Shown here piece by piece: positions 1 to 12,080 of a DNA stretch of 64,000 nt. The first letter of the stretch is position 1; each line of letters begins with the position of its first letter. This stretch comes from Hermatobates lingyangjiaoensis. Its lineage: Eukaryota; Arthropoda; Insecta; Hemiptera; Hermatobatidae. Both the position numbers and the translations under genes were made by a program. The stretch covers positions 407,501 through 471,500 of the forward strand of contig JAPFBL010000070.1 in assembly GCA_026182355.1 (NCBI GenBank). Direction: 5' to 3'. The notes beneath the pieces were generated by a model. That model saw only the letters and a program-made list of their open reading frames with translations, was not told where the DNA came from and searched no databases.

Positions 1-129
1 ATAAAAATGCCAGTGTTAACTTAAGTAGACTTTTATAATTATAAAAAAATTGTTATAAAAATATCTGTTCGTAATTTTATTGATACATTTTACATGCCAG
101 TGAGCAAAAAGGTGTTAGGAAGTCTCCAC

Positions 130-513
130 TTCTGTATACTGTATCCCAGGATATTAACGTATCCTATATTTCAGGATATTAATGTATCGTATATCCCAGG
201 ATATTAATGTATCCTGTATCCCAGGATATTAATGTATCTTATATCCCAGGATATTTATGTATCTTAAATACCAGGATATTAATGTATCTTATATCCCAGG
301 ATATTAATATATCCTGTATCCCAGGATCATAATGAATTTTATACCCAGGATATTAATGAATCTTATATCCCAGGATATTAATGTATCCTCTATCCCAGGA
401 TATTAACGTATCCTATTCCCAGGATATTAATGTAGCTTATTACCCAGGATATTAATGTATCCTATATCCCAGGATATTAATGTATCCTACAGCCCAGGAT
501 ATTAATGTATCCC
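130..513. repeat. 25-bp minisatellite, about 15 copies
   Basis: Tandem units of 25 bp built on cccaggatattaatgtatc follow each other with point changes and occasional 1-3 bp length changes. Adjacent cccagg words at 195 and 220 give the period. Each unit carries AGGATA and TATCCT in inverted order, so single strands could form small hairpins. No coding potential is seen. Confidence 0.92.
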
Positions 514-1526
514 TATTTATAGTTTTGGAACTAAAATATTTACATTTATATATAACATAGATTTGTTTTTGAAATTTCAATAATCCTGATAATCAGTAGT
601 TTCTCAAAATAAATAAGCGATTCGATATTTGGTCTCCAATCATAGTTTAATACTTTAGAAAATATTTGGGTTTCATGAAAGTATATGGAAAAGGGGAATC
701 GAAAGTTTGCCGAACTAATTGCACCGCGAAGAACATTATGAAGTAAAAGTCTGGAAATGTTGGCTCACCTGTCACCAACAGGCAGAACGTTTAGCACTTA
801 TGCCTTTAATTAATGGATTTTCTCATCCCCCCCCCCCCCCCTAAAAAAAACCTTCATTATTAAATCCAATTGGGAACTCTAAAGCTAAAATTCATTATTA
901 CACTATTATATAAGGACAGTAAAGTCATCGTCGAAACCTCAGTAAGAAATCAGAAAAAAAAAACTAAGATCTGCAACCACAGCAAGCGGTCTTCGTTAGA
1001 GATTTGACTCTGACTATGATTTAGATGTTGATTTTTATTTCATGTGTTTATTGTGAAGTTTTGTTTAAAATCTATATGGTATTCATGAAAAAATTGCATG
1101 CCCAGATTTTGACATATTTACAAGTTTTGATGTCCCTTTAGTCTAATACTGATGGTGCTTAGTTTTATGATGTATCTCATTGTATGGTTTGTTTATTTCA
1201 GAAATTGAGAATGACCACGGGTCACACCTTTTGATTAATAATTTTGATATTGCATAAAAAAAAAGAAGATCCCGTTTAGTGTAGATTAGATGTTTAGGAT
1301 AGAATTATATTGATTAAACAAAAGATTTAATAAATATAACTCTAAAAATAATTTCTGCCTTGGTCTACTTATTCGTTTAGATTAACTTAAAAGACTTTCT
1401 CTCAAGTCAAGCTAAACTGATTTCTATAAACTTCAAAATATTTTTCAAAAAAATTGTAATTTTGATGAGTTTTTTGACATGTAAAAAGAAGAAATTATTT
1501 GAAACTATTTATTTAAATAATCTTTG
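514..1526. other. AT-rich non-coding stretch
   Basis: No exon or transposon ORF is visible. It holds a 15-C homopolymer at 827-841. A decayed minus-strand copy of the GACCG-hairpin repeat family lies around 960-1010, recognisable by the words aagatct, acagcaagcggtcttcgt and tgactctgac. Confidence 0.5.
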
Positions 1527-1710
1527 TCGATCCCGAGCTCATACGATATCTAGTACTCGTTAAAGATCTCTAATTTAAATACACTTGAGTTGGGCAAAAT
1601 TTAGGACTCCCAATATAGAATGGTTATTGTGAGGTATCACAAAGGGCCAATGTTAAGCCTATGTGTGTTCTCTTGTGGCACTGCCATTGCAGTCTAACCT
1701 AACCTATAGT
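1527..1710 (+). repeat. tRNA-derived SINE, 3' body and tail
   Basis: The segment matches the body of the SINE at 56129-56430: a cgatcccgagc word, then acacttgagttgggcaaaat, then the 3' module tatcacaaagggccaatgtt ending in ctaacctaacc. The tRNA-like head is missing, so this is a 5'-truncated copy. 5' truncation is usual for LINE-mobilised SINEs. Confidence 0.75.
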
Positions 1711-1950
1711 AGAGCAAAGGCGTAGTAAAAAAACCAACAGCACGTGACGTTACCCACTTGCGCAGTAATTGCCATCAATATTACTCGACTTCGGTGATCT
1801 TGGGAGAGCGGTGTGTTCAACAACATTGTGACCAACAGCTAAGTTCTGCAGATGATTTATCACATTAAAATCACTTTATCAACGTTAAATGATTAAATGT
1901 GAATTAATGAATTAATTTAATCAATACTTAATCATTGTTTTTTTGTGTTG

Positions 1951-2018
1951 AATCACAAGGGACCAATGTTTGGCCTAAGTGTGTTCCCTTGTGAGACTGG
2001 CACTGCAACGTAACCTAT
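1951..2018 (+). repeat. SINE 3' tail hairpin, solo fragment
   Basis: Only the 3' module of the SINE is present. Its ends tcacaaggga (1953-1962) and tcccttgtga (1985-1994) are perfectly complementary and would form a 10-bp stem. In other SINE families such a 3' hairpin is what the partner LINE reverse transcriptase recognises; that role is inferred here. Confidence 0.65.
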
Positions 2019-4026
2019 TTGTGTTAGAAATACTTGTTGTTCTTAGGAGGATTGAAGCTGAACATTCTTCCTTGGTTTCTTTCATCAGTTGTGTTGATGA
2101 AAACACAAAGAAATGAATTCATACAAAAGTCTCGTTAACTTCCTTTATTTAACGAGTCTTTTATCCCCCTCCCCAAGGCCCCTCTGAGCTTAAGTGAGCA
2201 TTGTTTTAACTTGGTTCCACGAGTTTTGTTTCCCTTTGATTTTTCTGAGTGTCGTAGTTTCAAGTGTTTTCTCAGTATTCAAACAGTTTTATTTGCACGA
2301 CATGCGCTCTCTTCATCTAGGTTTTTCACCCTTTCTTTGTCTTTCCTCAAAAACTCTAGTCTGTTTAGTATTTGGTTTTCTTTCTTTTCACTCATTTCTC
2401 TCTACATCTTTTCAAACTCGTCATTTGTTCATCCTTGTTCTATAAATAAGTATTCCTTGTTTCCTCTTGTTATTTTCTTAGGACGTTGGTCTTTAATCTT
2501 TTGTTTATATAAGTCCTTACGTGTTACATCAGTTGTTTCTTGATTATATTGTTTAATGAAGTCATCTAGTGATGCAAAAGAGGAATTCTGCGGTACATAA
2601 CCCTGTTATGGCATGGCTTCAATAAAAACCCAACAGCCCCGGGTTTACCAACCTGAGATGAGAAACGCTATTCCAGGGGCTACAAGAAAGACTACGTAAA
2701 TTATAAAATATCATTATTTTTGAAATATTTTCCATATTTTTACTTCTCGTGATTAAGATATTCATTAAGTTTTTTCGAAAACATCTCATTTGTTTTCGAT
2801 TTATAAGTCAATTTCACATCTTGTGTTGTCATTAGTATACTTAATAACAGAAGAGTATTATTTATTACGCTCATTTTTTGGCATTTTTACTACACTGTAC
2901 AAAACTGTTACGACTGAACTAATTCCATTTCCAACATCATACTTATGGGAGTCAGGATCCACTACTCTTTTATCAATTAAAACATAATCTAGGAATCGTA
3001 TCAATGCACAGGAAGACTTGTGTGTTGGTATAAATAACATTCTTGTGTTTAAACAAAAATAAGGGAATAAACAGGAACAAAAACTTCATTACATTAAAAC
3101 TTATTAGCATATTTGATAAGTATGAATCTTAATATCTTTGCACATATTTCAAAGAAATTGTTATTTTTTTCCTGACAGTAACAATAAAGGTATTTATTGT
3201 TATTGTAAATAATAAATGCTTACTTTGTTATATGTGCATGATTTTTATTTTATTTTTTGTTATATTTATCCTTGAACCCAATATACATTTCTGACGGTGT
3301 AAGGTGTGAGTGTAATTTCTTTAGGGAGCAAATAAAAGGTGGTTTTTAAGAATCCATATAAAAGCTTTCAGAAGGTATTGTTATGTATCCGAATCTACTT
3401 TGCTTATCATTAATCTAGTCAGGTAACTCCGAAATATACTAATAAGGAGAAAATGTTTCAGCCGTCGTAAACTTTTCATCTCAAAACTGTCATTACATGT
3501 AATTCTGTGAACATTTTAAATTGTTTCAAAAACACAACAAAATTTTATCAAAACTTAAAGCGATAGTTTTTGGTGAATTCTATTTAAGACATAGACAATG
3601 ATTAGATGAAAGATGTTTACGGGATGAAAGGGTTAGCGGTGGTTTTAAGTTGGGGGAAGAGAGACGACAGGTAGTGGCGAAGACTTGTTCAATTAGGGAA
3701 GGTAAGACGGGGGTTGTTGCGAGGGTGGAGAACACCCCCCCAAGGCTAGTCTCATTAACACTGTTGCCAGCGACTTATTCTCTCTCCCTCAGACCTAGCT
3801 AGATTAATCCCTTCAAGCTTTAACGTTATTCACTTAGTGCCTAACGGGATAACTCAAACACACCCCTCTTCCACTACCGACCTAAAAAGTAAATCTCTTA
3901 ATCGTTAATTAAAACTTAGTCCCAATCCTTTCTTGTCTGTCCTCAGTATCAGCTTATTGTTTTGAACATCTCTGCCTTTCTCATGCCATACCCAATGAAA
4001 TAACTTACCACAAAGTTACAACTTGT
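2019..4026. other. Intronic or upstream non-coding stretch
   Basis: Short ORFs occur here but none shows a domain, a splice context or a compositional shift suggesting coding. A GC-richer purine-rich patch lies at about 3600-3800. I see no recognisable element. Confidence 0.45.
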
Positions 4027-4260
4027 ACAATAGGTTGACGTATTCGCCTCTCAACTGTTAGGTCCGGGGTTCAATACCCACCTGATCCTCTATTTATTCA
4101 AGCAGGACTTGAATAAATCTGAGTATATCCTTCATGGAAGAGGACTTTAATCGTCTTTCTCGAGCCTGTACGATGTCAGGTAGCCATTAAAGATCTCTAT
4201 GCTAAATACACTTGAGTTAGGAAAAATTTAGGACTCTCAATGTAGATTCAACAGGTAATG
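4027..4260 (+). repeat. tRNA-derived SINE, partial head and body
   Basis: A Pol III B-box-like word (ggggttcaatacccac) at about 4065 is followed by the SINE body (aagcaggacttgaataaatc, cgagcctgtacgatgtcagg, acacttgagttaggaaaaat). The A-box end is degraded and the 3' telomere-like tail is missing. Confidence 0.75.
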
Positions 4261-5086
4261 TGGATCACCCATTGCGAAAAAGAGTGCGAAATAATAAATA
4301 GGCCACAATTTCTGTCCTTAAAAAAACACTGAAAGGCATATAAGTGTGTGCGTTCGAAAACAAACAAACAAATTTCTTTGACTCATTCGTAAGAACATAT
4401 GCATCTAGATCTATAAAGCTCTAGAGATATAAAGACATAGTGAAATTAAAAACACACACTTAAACATTCCAATTTTCGGGTTGACCCGTCATCATAAGAG
4501 AGGGAAACAAAATTCACTGGTGCGAGATGGTTGAAGAAATGACATATATATTTCTAGTACTATAAATATATATAATATCGAAGCAACTTTCTTGAAAATA
4601 ATAGCAGAGTGACAAAATGAGTCTCTTCTTCAACAAATGAATGAAACTAAACAATGCAACATTATAATTTATATTTTACTTTTATTTACATACATATGAA
4701 CTAAAGAGTTATGAAGTTATTAAACTTGGGTGTAAATTTTAACATTTATTTTTCAAATACATGTTTGAGGTCCCTGAATCCGATAAAATAGTCTTGACAA
4801 ATTGATCTGTATTTGTCTGTACGTGTGTTTGTTTGTAGAATATACAAAAAGAACTAAAATAACTAATTTCATATTCAATTTCGCTTTGATCTTAAGATTG
4901 AATAGAAATCTTGTTGCCATTAAAGTAGTTTTTTTTTTAAAAGTATACTGCTTTTCAGATTTTTTAAAAATGGCATAATTTGATTGAAATCCCTTCTTTT
5001 TGACCTTTTAGTTGATAATTAATTAATACAGGGTGCGATCTGAGTGAAAGTTGTCCTAATGGAATCAGCTCTGGTAGAATCAATGT

Positions 5087-5165
5087 TCATTGTGTGGTAT
5101 CACAAAGGCAATGTTCGGCCTCTGTGTGTTCCCTTGGGGACTGCACTGCGACCTAACTTAACCTA
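5087..5165 (+). repeat. SINE 3' module
   Basis: tatcacaaaggcaatgttcg followed by tgtgttcccttggggactgc and a tail of ctaacttaacctac matches the 3' end of the SINE family. It is a solo tail fragment. Confidence 0.65.
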
Positions 5166-5420
5166 CTACCATAAATCCATATCATAATTACTGATTAATT
5201 TCAGAAGACATATTATTTTTTCTTGTTTTTTTATCTCTGTATTAATTGTGTTTATTGACTAATAATTAACTAGACAATGAATCCAACGCAAGCACATTAA
5301 TGAAACTTTACTTCATTATTTCAATTGTTAATATTGAATGTAAAAAAAATATTTTCAAATATAATGTCTATTACAACTAATCAGCTAGTATGTAAGTTAA
5401 ATAGTCATACTATATATATA

Positions 5421-5530
5421 TATGGGTAGGCATCAGCTACTCAAAGGGACGACTTCTGCCCAACGACGACGAATGGCGAAATATCGTATTGAGCCTTTAG
5501 TGTGTGTTTTTATCTGTTTTTTTGTGAACT
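5421..5530 (+). repeat. PLE-type terminal repeat fragment
   Basis: This copy (catcagctactcaaagggac ... cgaaatatcgtattgagcc ... tgtgtgtttttatctg ... gtgaactatatat) matches 47050-47165, which lies directly downstream of a PLE GIY-YIG ORF. The hammerhead-like core is decayed (cccaacga instead of cctgatga). The fragment ends in (TA)n on both sides. Confidence 0.6.
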
Positions 5531-5549
5531 ATATATATATATATATATA

Positions 5550-5700
5550 AAGATTTCACATAAACACGTGAAATAACAATCAATGATCAATCCATAATAT
5601 GAAAATGGGAAAACAAGACTAATACCTCTCAATCGTAACAAGCGGTCTTCGTCAGAGTCAAAAACCCAACTCAGTTTTACCATTTTCATATTGTGGTTTG
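5550..5700 (-). repeat. GACCG-family terminal repeat copy
   Basis: On the minus strand the order is gactctgacgaagaccgctt, a mutated gattgagaggtatt where the intact family has gttgaaagatct, then gttttcccattttcatat. The right side carries a second, shortened inverted arm. It is a member of the commonest repeat family in the window. Confidence 0.65.
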
Positions 5701-5727
5701 ATCATTGATTCATACATATGTATATAT

Positions 5728-5830
5728 ATAACACTTAAAATAAACAGTGACACATAGACTGAAACATAACAAAGACTCACTTTTCAATATGGCGGTCGTC
5801 CTCAGGAGAAGAAGTGAATTGACGGAGGGA

Positions 5831-5892
<62 letters not shown>
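5728..5892. repeat. Decayed ACCG-family repeat and (TA)n tract
   Basis: 5728-5822 is a shortened minus-strand copy of the family at 19130-19275 (caatatggcggtcgtcctca, with the gaccgtaa side of the hairpin deleted). It runs into an uninterrupted (TA)n tract of about 60 bp that borders the hairpin element to the right. Confidence 0.7.
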
Positions 5893-5895
<3 letters not shown>

Positions 5896-6074
5896 ATGAT
5901 CAAACCACAATAAGAAATGGGAAAACAAGACTAAGATCTTTCAACCGTAACAAGCGGTCTTCGTCAGAGTCAAAAACCCAACTGATGGGTTTTTGACTCT
6001 GACGAAGACCGCTTGTTACGGTTGAAAGATCTTAGTTTTGTTTTCCCATTTCTTATTGTGGTTTGATCATTGAT
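5893..6074. repeat. 182-bp near-perfect hairpin, paired terminal repeats
   Basis: Left arm 5893-5980 and right arm 5987-6074 are almost exact inverted copies around a 6-base spacer, with (TA)n outside both ends. Each arm contains a hammerhead-like core: 5999-6033 on plus and 5933-5967 on minus. The core reads CUGACGA, an extra A, stem GACCG/CGGUU, GAA, the palindrome AGAUCU, then U. The arrangement resembles inverted PLE terminal repeats without the coding body; that origin is inferred. Confidence 0.85.
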
Positions 6075-6103
6075 TGTTGTTTCACGTGTTTATGTGAAAC
6101 CTT

Positions 6104-6134
<31 letters not shown>

Positions 6135-6448
6135 GAATTACAAAAAGAACACATGATGAAAATAAATCATAGAAATTCACTACTGTATTTTGATGACCTC
6201 GTCATCAGCAAGATAGTAATCAGTTTCTGTGATTTCTTTCTGTGTGTTCTTTTTTGTAACACAAAAGGAAACTGTATTCCTCAAATGACAGGTTTTATTG
6301 TAGGATTGATGGTCGAAATATACCAGTTACATGATTGAGTATTTTTGGTACTGATACCTCATTATTCTGACCGTACTATTTAGTATTTTAAATGCTGGGT
6401 ACTGTACTTATTTGTATATCTCTTATAACTCAACTATTTTTGTTTCAG

Positions 6449-6551
6449 ATCCTGAAATAGAAAATATCAGTTTATGGGACTTCATCAGATCAACATTTCG
6501 AAGACACAATAAAAACACGACTCTTTCCACATCAGTACCTCCACCAAAAAG
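6449..6551 (+). CDS. Exon of a type I membrane protein gene (stalk)
   Basis: The exon begins after a good acceptor (ctatttttgtttcag) and ends at the donor AAAAAG|GTACAA. Only one frame is open. It enters with the last two bases of a codon and leaves with two bases of the next, so an upstream exon must exist left of the window. The peptide includes PEIENISLWDFIRS and HNKNTTLSTS, giving N-glycosylation sequons NIS and NTT, and ends in a proline/lysine-rich stretch. Its outgoing phase fits the exon at 16429 exactly. I do not recognise the family. The sequons before a downstream transmembrane helix suggest an extracellular stalk. Confidence 0.72.
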
Positions 6552-6727
6552 GTACAATACTTTCTCTTTATTATTTAGAATTACCTTTTGAATGATATAT
6601 AATACCGTAATATGTCTAGCTCATGGTCTAGAATGTTTGTAATGGATAAACAGTTTTTTCCCTTCCAGCCCATAGTCTGGTATATTTGTAATGGGTACTC
6701 AGTTTTGCCAAAGCTCATGGTCTAGAA

Positions 6728-7157
6728 CAGTGTTTCCCAAACTTTTTCGAGTGGCCACCCCCTTGGGTTCATAAACCTATAACTCAACACCCTTGAATAA
6801 TAATCAGATTCCTAGACTAAATAACCAAATGAGTATCATTTTAATAATTAAATTAAAATAATTACTAATCGAATATTTATTTAGAATCCAATAGATGTAT
6901 TGTTTCATAGCATATTTATGCAAAAGAATTAATACACAATAAAAGAAACTTGGTGAGAATATACTTTTAACATAAAAATGAATTATCAAAACAAATAATT
7001 TTAAGAAACCGTTTCCTAGAAGTTTACATGTCGTGTTTTCACTTAAATTTAGAAATTATATTGCATGAACATTTTCAATTTAAGGAAATAGAATCTCTGC
7101 TCCTTTTTGCATTACCGCTCCCCGATATCAAAGCACCGCCCACTTTGGGAAACACTG
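6728..7157. mobile_element. Non-autonomous hAT-type element, 430 bp
   Basis: The ends are cagtgtttcccaaac and ctttgggaaacactg, terminal inverted repeats typical of hAT transposons. They are flanked by a perfect 8-bp target duplication GTCTAGAA (6720-6727 and 7158-7165). The AT-rich interior has no transposase-like ORF, so movement would need a transposase in trans. Confidence 0.93.
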
Positions 7158-8423
7158 GTCTAGAATGTTTGTAATGGATATTCAGATTTTTTCGTAAGAG
7201 CTCATGGTCTAGTATGTTTGTAATGAAAACTGACTGAAGCTGTTTAACTTGAAGAACTGTTTATTTTGAGCCATATATCTTAGGCATTTATGTGATCCTT
7301 CAGGCTATAAAGTTAATAGAAAAAGTGCTTAGAAAATGACTGACTTTTTAAAATATCTATTTAGTAACAAAGTGTAATACTTAACAAACTACAATATGAT
7401 ACAAATGTTTCATCCAATTGGGGATAGTGACCAAGTGTACCCTTGAGAAAAGTTATTTCAAAAGTTATTATTTCGTATTATATTGTGGATAGTTATATAA
7501 TCAGATGTATTTAAAAGCTCTTTGGATTTTTTGATTTAACTTTGTCAAATTGTCACCTGAAAATATTCATAGATGGCTAAAATATATTCAAGTTCAAAAT
7601 ATAAATGGTGTTTCTGGAGTGTTCAAGTTTTCTTATTTTATCTTTATTCTCTTTATAATTAAGTTCAAAAATAAACATGTACTATATCAAACGATTACAA
7701 GAAAAGAACACAGAGAAAGATCAGCACAACTCATTTCAATATTTCGACCTTGTCATCATCAAGAGAAGGAGATGAAAAGAGATTCTGGGATATATGCATA
7801 GCACAATGTCTAGTACAAAATGAAATAAGGAACATTGATTTTAGCCATAGTGATATATTTATATCACCATGTATAGGATGAAGTTGGGAACATAGAGTCT
7901 AGTGTTAATAGTACAATGTCTAGTACAGAAAGAAACTAGAAAGCGTGTCATACTCTCAGACTAGATAATAGGTGAGAGTTATGTAGACGGCAAAAAGAAA
8001 TCAAAATAAAGATGAGAATACAAGTCAAATAATCTGATTTCAAATGACCAATATGTTACATCAGAAATATTGAAAATAAAAAGTCAAACTGCGTATTATG
8101 TATGGATGCTGAGTCGGAGAAGATCGAACGCTGCTTCTTCAGACGAAACCTGTACTCAGAATGCCCAGTATAAATGTGGCTGCTTATAAACTACAAAATG
8201 TGGATATCAACATGATTTAATATGGTGAAGTCAGTGATGACTATGTCACTAGACTCAGTAGAAATGACATCAAGAACCTGATTACCCATTTTAGTGCCAC
8301 GCCCAGGCACCTAATCGAGTGTAAATTCTTAAACTTCGATAGAAGCTTATTTCTCCTCATGACGACTTTTATAAACACTTGACTAAGAATAGGAAGAAAA
8401 TTTCTATGACACTTGAGCTAGAA

Positions 8424-8932
8424 CAGGGTTGTCCAAAGTCTAGCCCGCGGGCCGCGGCCTCTTCTAGAAAACTTTTAAAAATTAGTATTATTTAGACATC
8501 TATTGAGTTATATTCGAAAAAAGTTGTTTTTTACTTTTTGAAACAGCATTTTCCGCAATGAAGTCGATTAAATTCAAAGAGAGGAATCTACTTAATCAAA
8601 CATCTCTCGATGCCTGCCTTCGTTTAGCCTTAACCTCAGTTGACATTGACACAAAGTTGCTGGCTTCCAAAATGCACGCATACCCATCCCACTGAATTTT
8701 ATGTAAACTGTACCGTTTTTACGCACTTCCTTAAATATTTTTAACGAATATATTTAAGGGTTGATTCTTATTCATATTTGTCAATTATTTTTTTATGATA
8801 ATACATGTTTTTATGATAAATATAAAGATTCATTTACATGTACGTGTTTTACTTTACATCTGGTACTGCGGCCCGCGATCTAATTTCCTTGCCGAATGCG
8901 GCCAGCGTCTCCATAAAGTTTGGACAACCCTG
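8424..8932. mobile_element. Non-autonomous hAT-type element, 509 bp
   Basis: Terminal inverted repeats cagggttgtccaaag and ctttggacaaccctg (one internal base differs at the right end) are flanked by a perfect 8-bp duplication AGCTAGAA (8416-8423 and 8933-8940). Both ends are GC-rich (gcccgcgggccgcggcc and gcggcccgcgatc) and the interior is AT-rich. It differs in terminal sequence from the element at 6728, so it is a separate hAT family. No transposase ORF is present. Confidence 0.92.
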
Positions 8933-9115
8933 AGCTAGAAGATTGTACGACATCGAATACAACTTTTCACATATTCAATTAATTTACTATTTCGGAAGAC
9001 ATTTAATATCCCTCCTACGGCAGTCTAATAAGTTATCAGCATTGTCCCTTAATGTATATTTTCTGATTACGACGTAAACAAAAAAGTTCATTAAGAGAAA
9101 AATCTTTATTTTAAT

Positions 9116-9300
9116 CACGATTAAAGAAGGAAAGAAAACGGGTTTAATCGCACAACGCACTTCGAATACTTAGTGTTCTTCGTCAGGTTACATCTACCAC
9201 AGTAAGGTGATGTTGACTAATTAGAGAGTCAACGGATTTAATCACACAACACGGAAATGCGTTGTGTGATTGAATCTTTTTTGTGTGGGAAGACTCAGTG
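9116..9300 (-). repeat. GAACAC-hairpin terminal repeat relic
   Basis: The minus strand carries cctgacgaagaacactaagt, then attcgaagtgcgttgtg: a CUGACGA core, extra A, a hairpin starting GAACAC, then a mutated GAA word. An inverted fragment follows (ggaaatgcgttgtgtgattg, about 9250-9300). It is related to the copies at 17630, 24450 and 28218. Confidence 0.6.
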
Positions 9301-11077
9301 TTCTTTTGACATCTAATCATGAAGTAAACAATAACTGCATGTATATCTCGTTTATTTTAATCGTTTTTAAGTTATTATTTTAAAATAACTTATTATTTTA
9401 AAATCGTTTTTTAAGTTAAAAAAAGTATTATTTTTGACGTTTTTTTGGGTAGATGAAGTAGTTTGTAATAATTTAAAGAGTTTGTATTTCTTTGAAACAT
9501 ACAAACGTTACAATATCGGAAAGTGTTTTGTTCTTATACTGATAGAAATTATGAAATTCATTCCACAGCTAAAACAAACCTTTATAATATTCATTGCATT
9601 ATCAGGAATCTTTTTTTATTTCTATTTCGTATCTAACCTTGTGATTACTTGGATACTAATAATGACCTTGAATATTTTAATATGAAAATCACGATAGAAA
9701 AAGAGCCTAATCAAACAAGTGTTTAAAAGTTAATTATATCATTCCTTGAGGATACTGCGCCTTGGTGTGTGACTGCTTCCCGTAAGGCTTATTAGAAGAT
9801 TTCGATTCAAGGCCCTAACGATATTCTCATTTGTCATTCAAGTTAATTGCAAGTTCCATTAAGAAACTGTTGAAATGTTGTACTATCTCATACATAGTTA
9901 AAAACTATTTAGCGTTCTAATAACTAACAATTATAGAGGGCACTGTGACTTAAAGTATTCTGTAATATTTATTTCTAAAACAGAAAAAAGTTCCCATTCA
10001 TCGCTTTTTTTTTATCTACCAACTACAAAGGTGCTGAAACAAAAACCAGTGAATAACCTGAACTTGTGATACATCTTGCAAAACTAGTCTAGTAAGCCAC
10101 GAGCTATGCAAGCACTTATTATGTGGTACTTATTCATGATTAGAGAGGAAAAGAAATACTAGGTCTTCCACACAAAGGATTTTTTCAACAACTTGTCTGG
10201 AACATTAAGTGTGTGATGAAGTCGTTTTTGTGTGGAAGACTTTAGTGTTTCTTTTCCTTTCTAATCACGGGTCTAGTAGTATTTGTGATTACAACGACCA
10301 CACTTTTAGCATTTTAGCTTCATTGTTATTACAGAGGCAAATAGATTTGATTATTTGTTATTTAGTACGGATTTTAGTTATTAGTAAGGCATACCAATAA
10401 CAGGCATTATAAGGATTACTAAGTTGATTCTACTTGTAGAGTCCTATACTTTCTTTACTCAAGTTTATTTCAACGGGATCTTCAACGGGTATATGACACC
10501 ATGGAATATTATTGAATAAGAAGCGGACTTTTGTTATTAATTACTTAAAACTGATTACAAAGAATGAATCTGGGGGAATTTTTAAAGCTTAACACTTAAG
10601 GACTGTGAATCATTATTCCCAGCATCCATGCATCCTATCATTTTCAAACATGAAATCAAAATGAAATAATGAAACTACCAAGAACTACTCAGTAAAGTTT
10701 CCTTAAGAATGTATATCAATAACACAAAATAAACAGGGATAACTACTGACCACAAATATGGAATAATTATATTCGTATCAAGACAAACTAGTCTCACTAA
10801 ATAATATCCTTTCATAAACTCCAGAAATTTACACTATGAAACTCTATATATTAATTTTATAGCATGTTGAGCCTAGTTTAATATTAATACTATGTTTAAA
10901 GTTATCTGTCTATATGAAATTAGCCCAAATTTTTGATGAAGAAATGAAGTATATTTATTTTAGTGGGTTATATTCTGGATTAATAATATAATTAATAGTA
11001 GAAACAATTTAAAATAAACTGTATCGTATTTGAAACATTGTTTCATCACAACAGTTGGTGTAAAAACAGCCAACGAA

Positions 11078-12080
11078 TCAGCCAATGAATTTATTAAATA
11101 ATGATGAATTAAAGAACCAGAACATACGGATATTCTTTGAAAACTTTACTATCTTCTCACTAGGACAGCTGCTAGAAAGATGACCCTATTATAACAAATT
11201 ATTTAGTGCATTCTAACGAATTAGTGTATAATGGAATATAAGCAATACAATGATTGTGCATCCTGTTTATGCAACTACACACAATTACAAGTCTCTAGTT
11301 ACAAGTGTTGATGTCTTGTAATCGCACAGCTGACATCTGACCAGCTGCTGACTGCTTAGTCAGCACGGCTTATAACTAAAGTACCATCCGAGTATCATAA
11401 ATCATTCGGTACCGTTCGGACTTCCGTTGAAATACTTGAATATCCATTCATCTTTGGTTTGTAAATTTTTAAGGCTATTGTTAAAAATCAAAATATTTTG
11501 GCTAATAATTCAAATCTTCACGTACAAACGTATTATACGAGTATAAATGACACGTTTTGACCACTTAGTATAACATGTAACCTGATTACATAAAAAATCC
11601 TATTTTATCTATTACGCCAGTCAATAGTTCAAAGCACATACTTTAAATAAAACACAAGTATATAAGATACTTGATTGTTTTTTTTTTAACATGTGTAAAG
11701 ACCCTCCTCAGTGCTACTTAACTTCGGTAATAGTTATATGTTCTAAAGGCTGTTTCCAAACAGTTATTACATTGTGGAATTAACATAAGATGAAATATAA
11801 GAAGAACAATAATATATGAAAAATAAGTGGAACATTTGACAGTTGTTCAAAAAACAGTCACTAATGAGAAGAGTAAGTATTGCAAAATCCTTTTAACTTA
11901 ATAACAGAAGGGGTCCTTAGCCAAACCTTATTTACTCCAATTATCAAACTCATTTACAATAATGAAATCATTAAGCTAATTAACATTTAATTTTAATTTT
12001 AATAACGCTTGTCTCTAGAATGTTCATTTTCAGGAAATTCATTATCAGCCAATGAATTTATTAAATAATGATGAATTAAA
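11078..12080. repeat. 36-bp direct repeat pair, 967 bp apart
   Basis: An identical 36-base word starting tcagccaatgaatttattaa occurs at 11078-11113 and 12045-12080. The left copy is preceded by a partial third repeat (agccaacgaa). No terminal motifs were seen that would make these LTRs. Confidence 0.7.
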
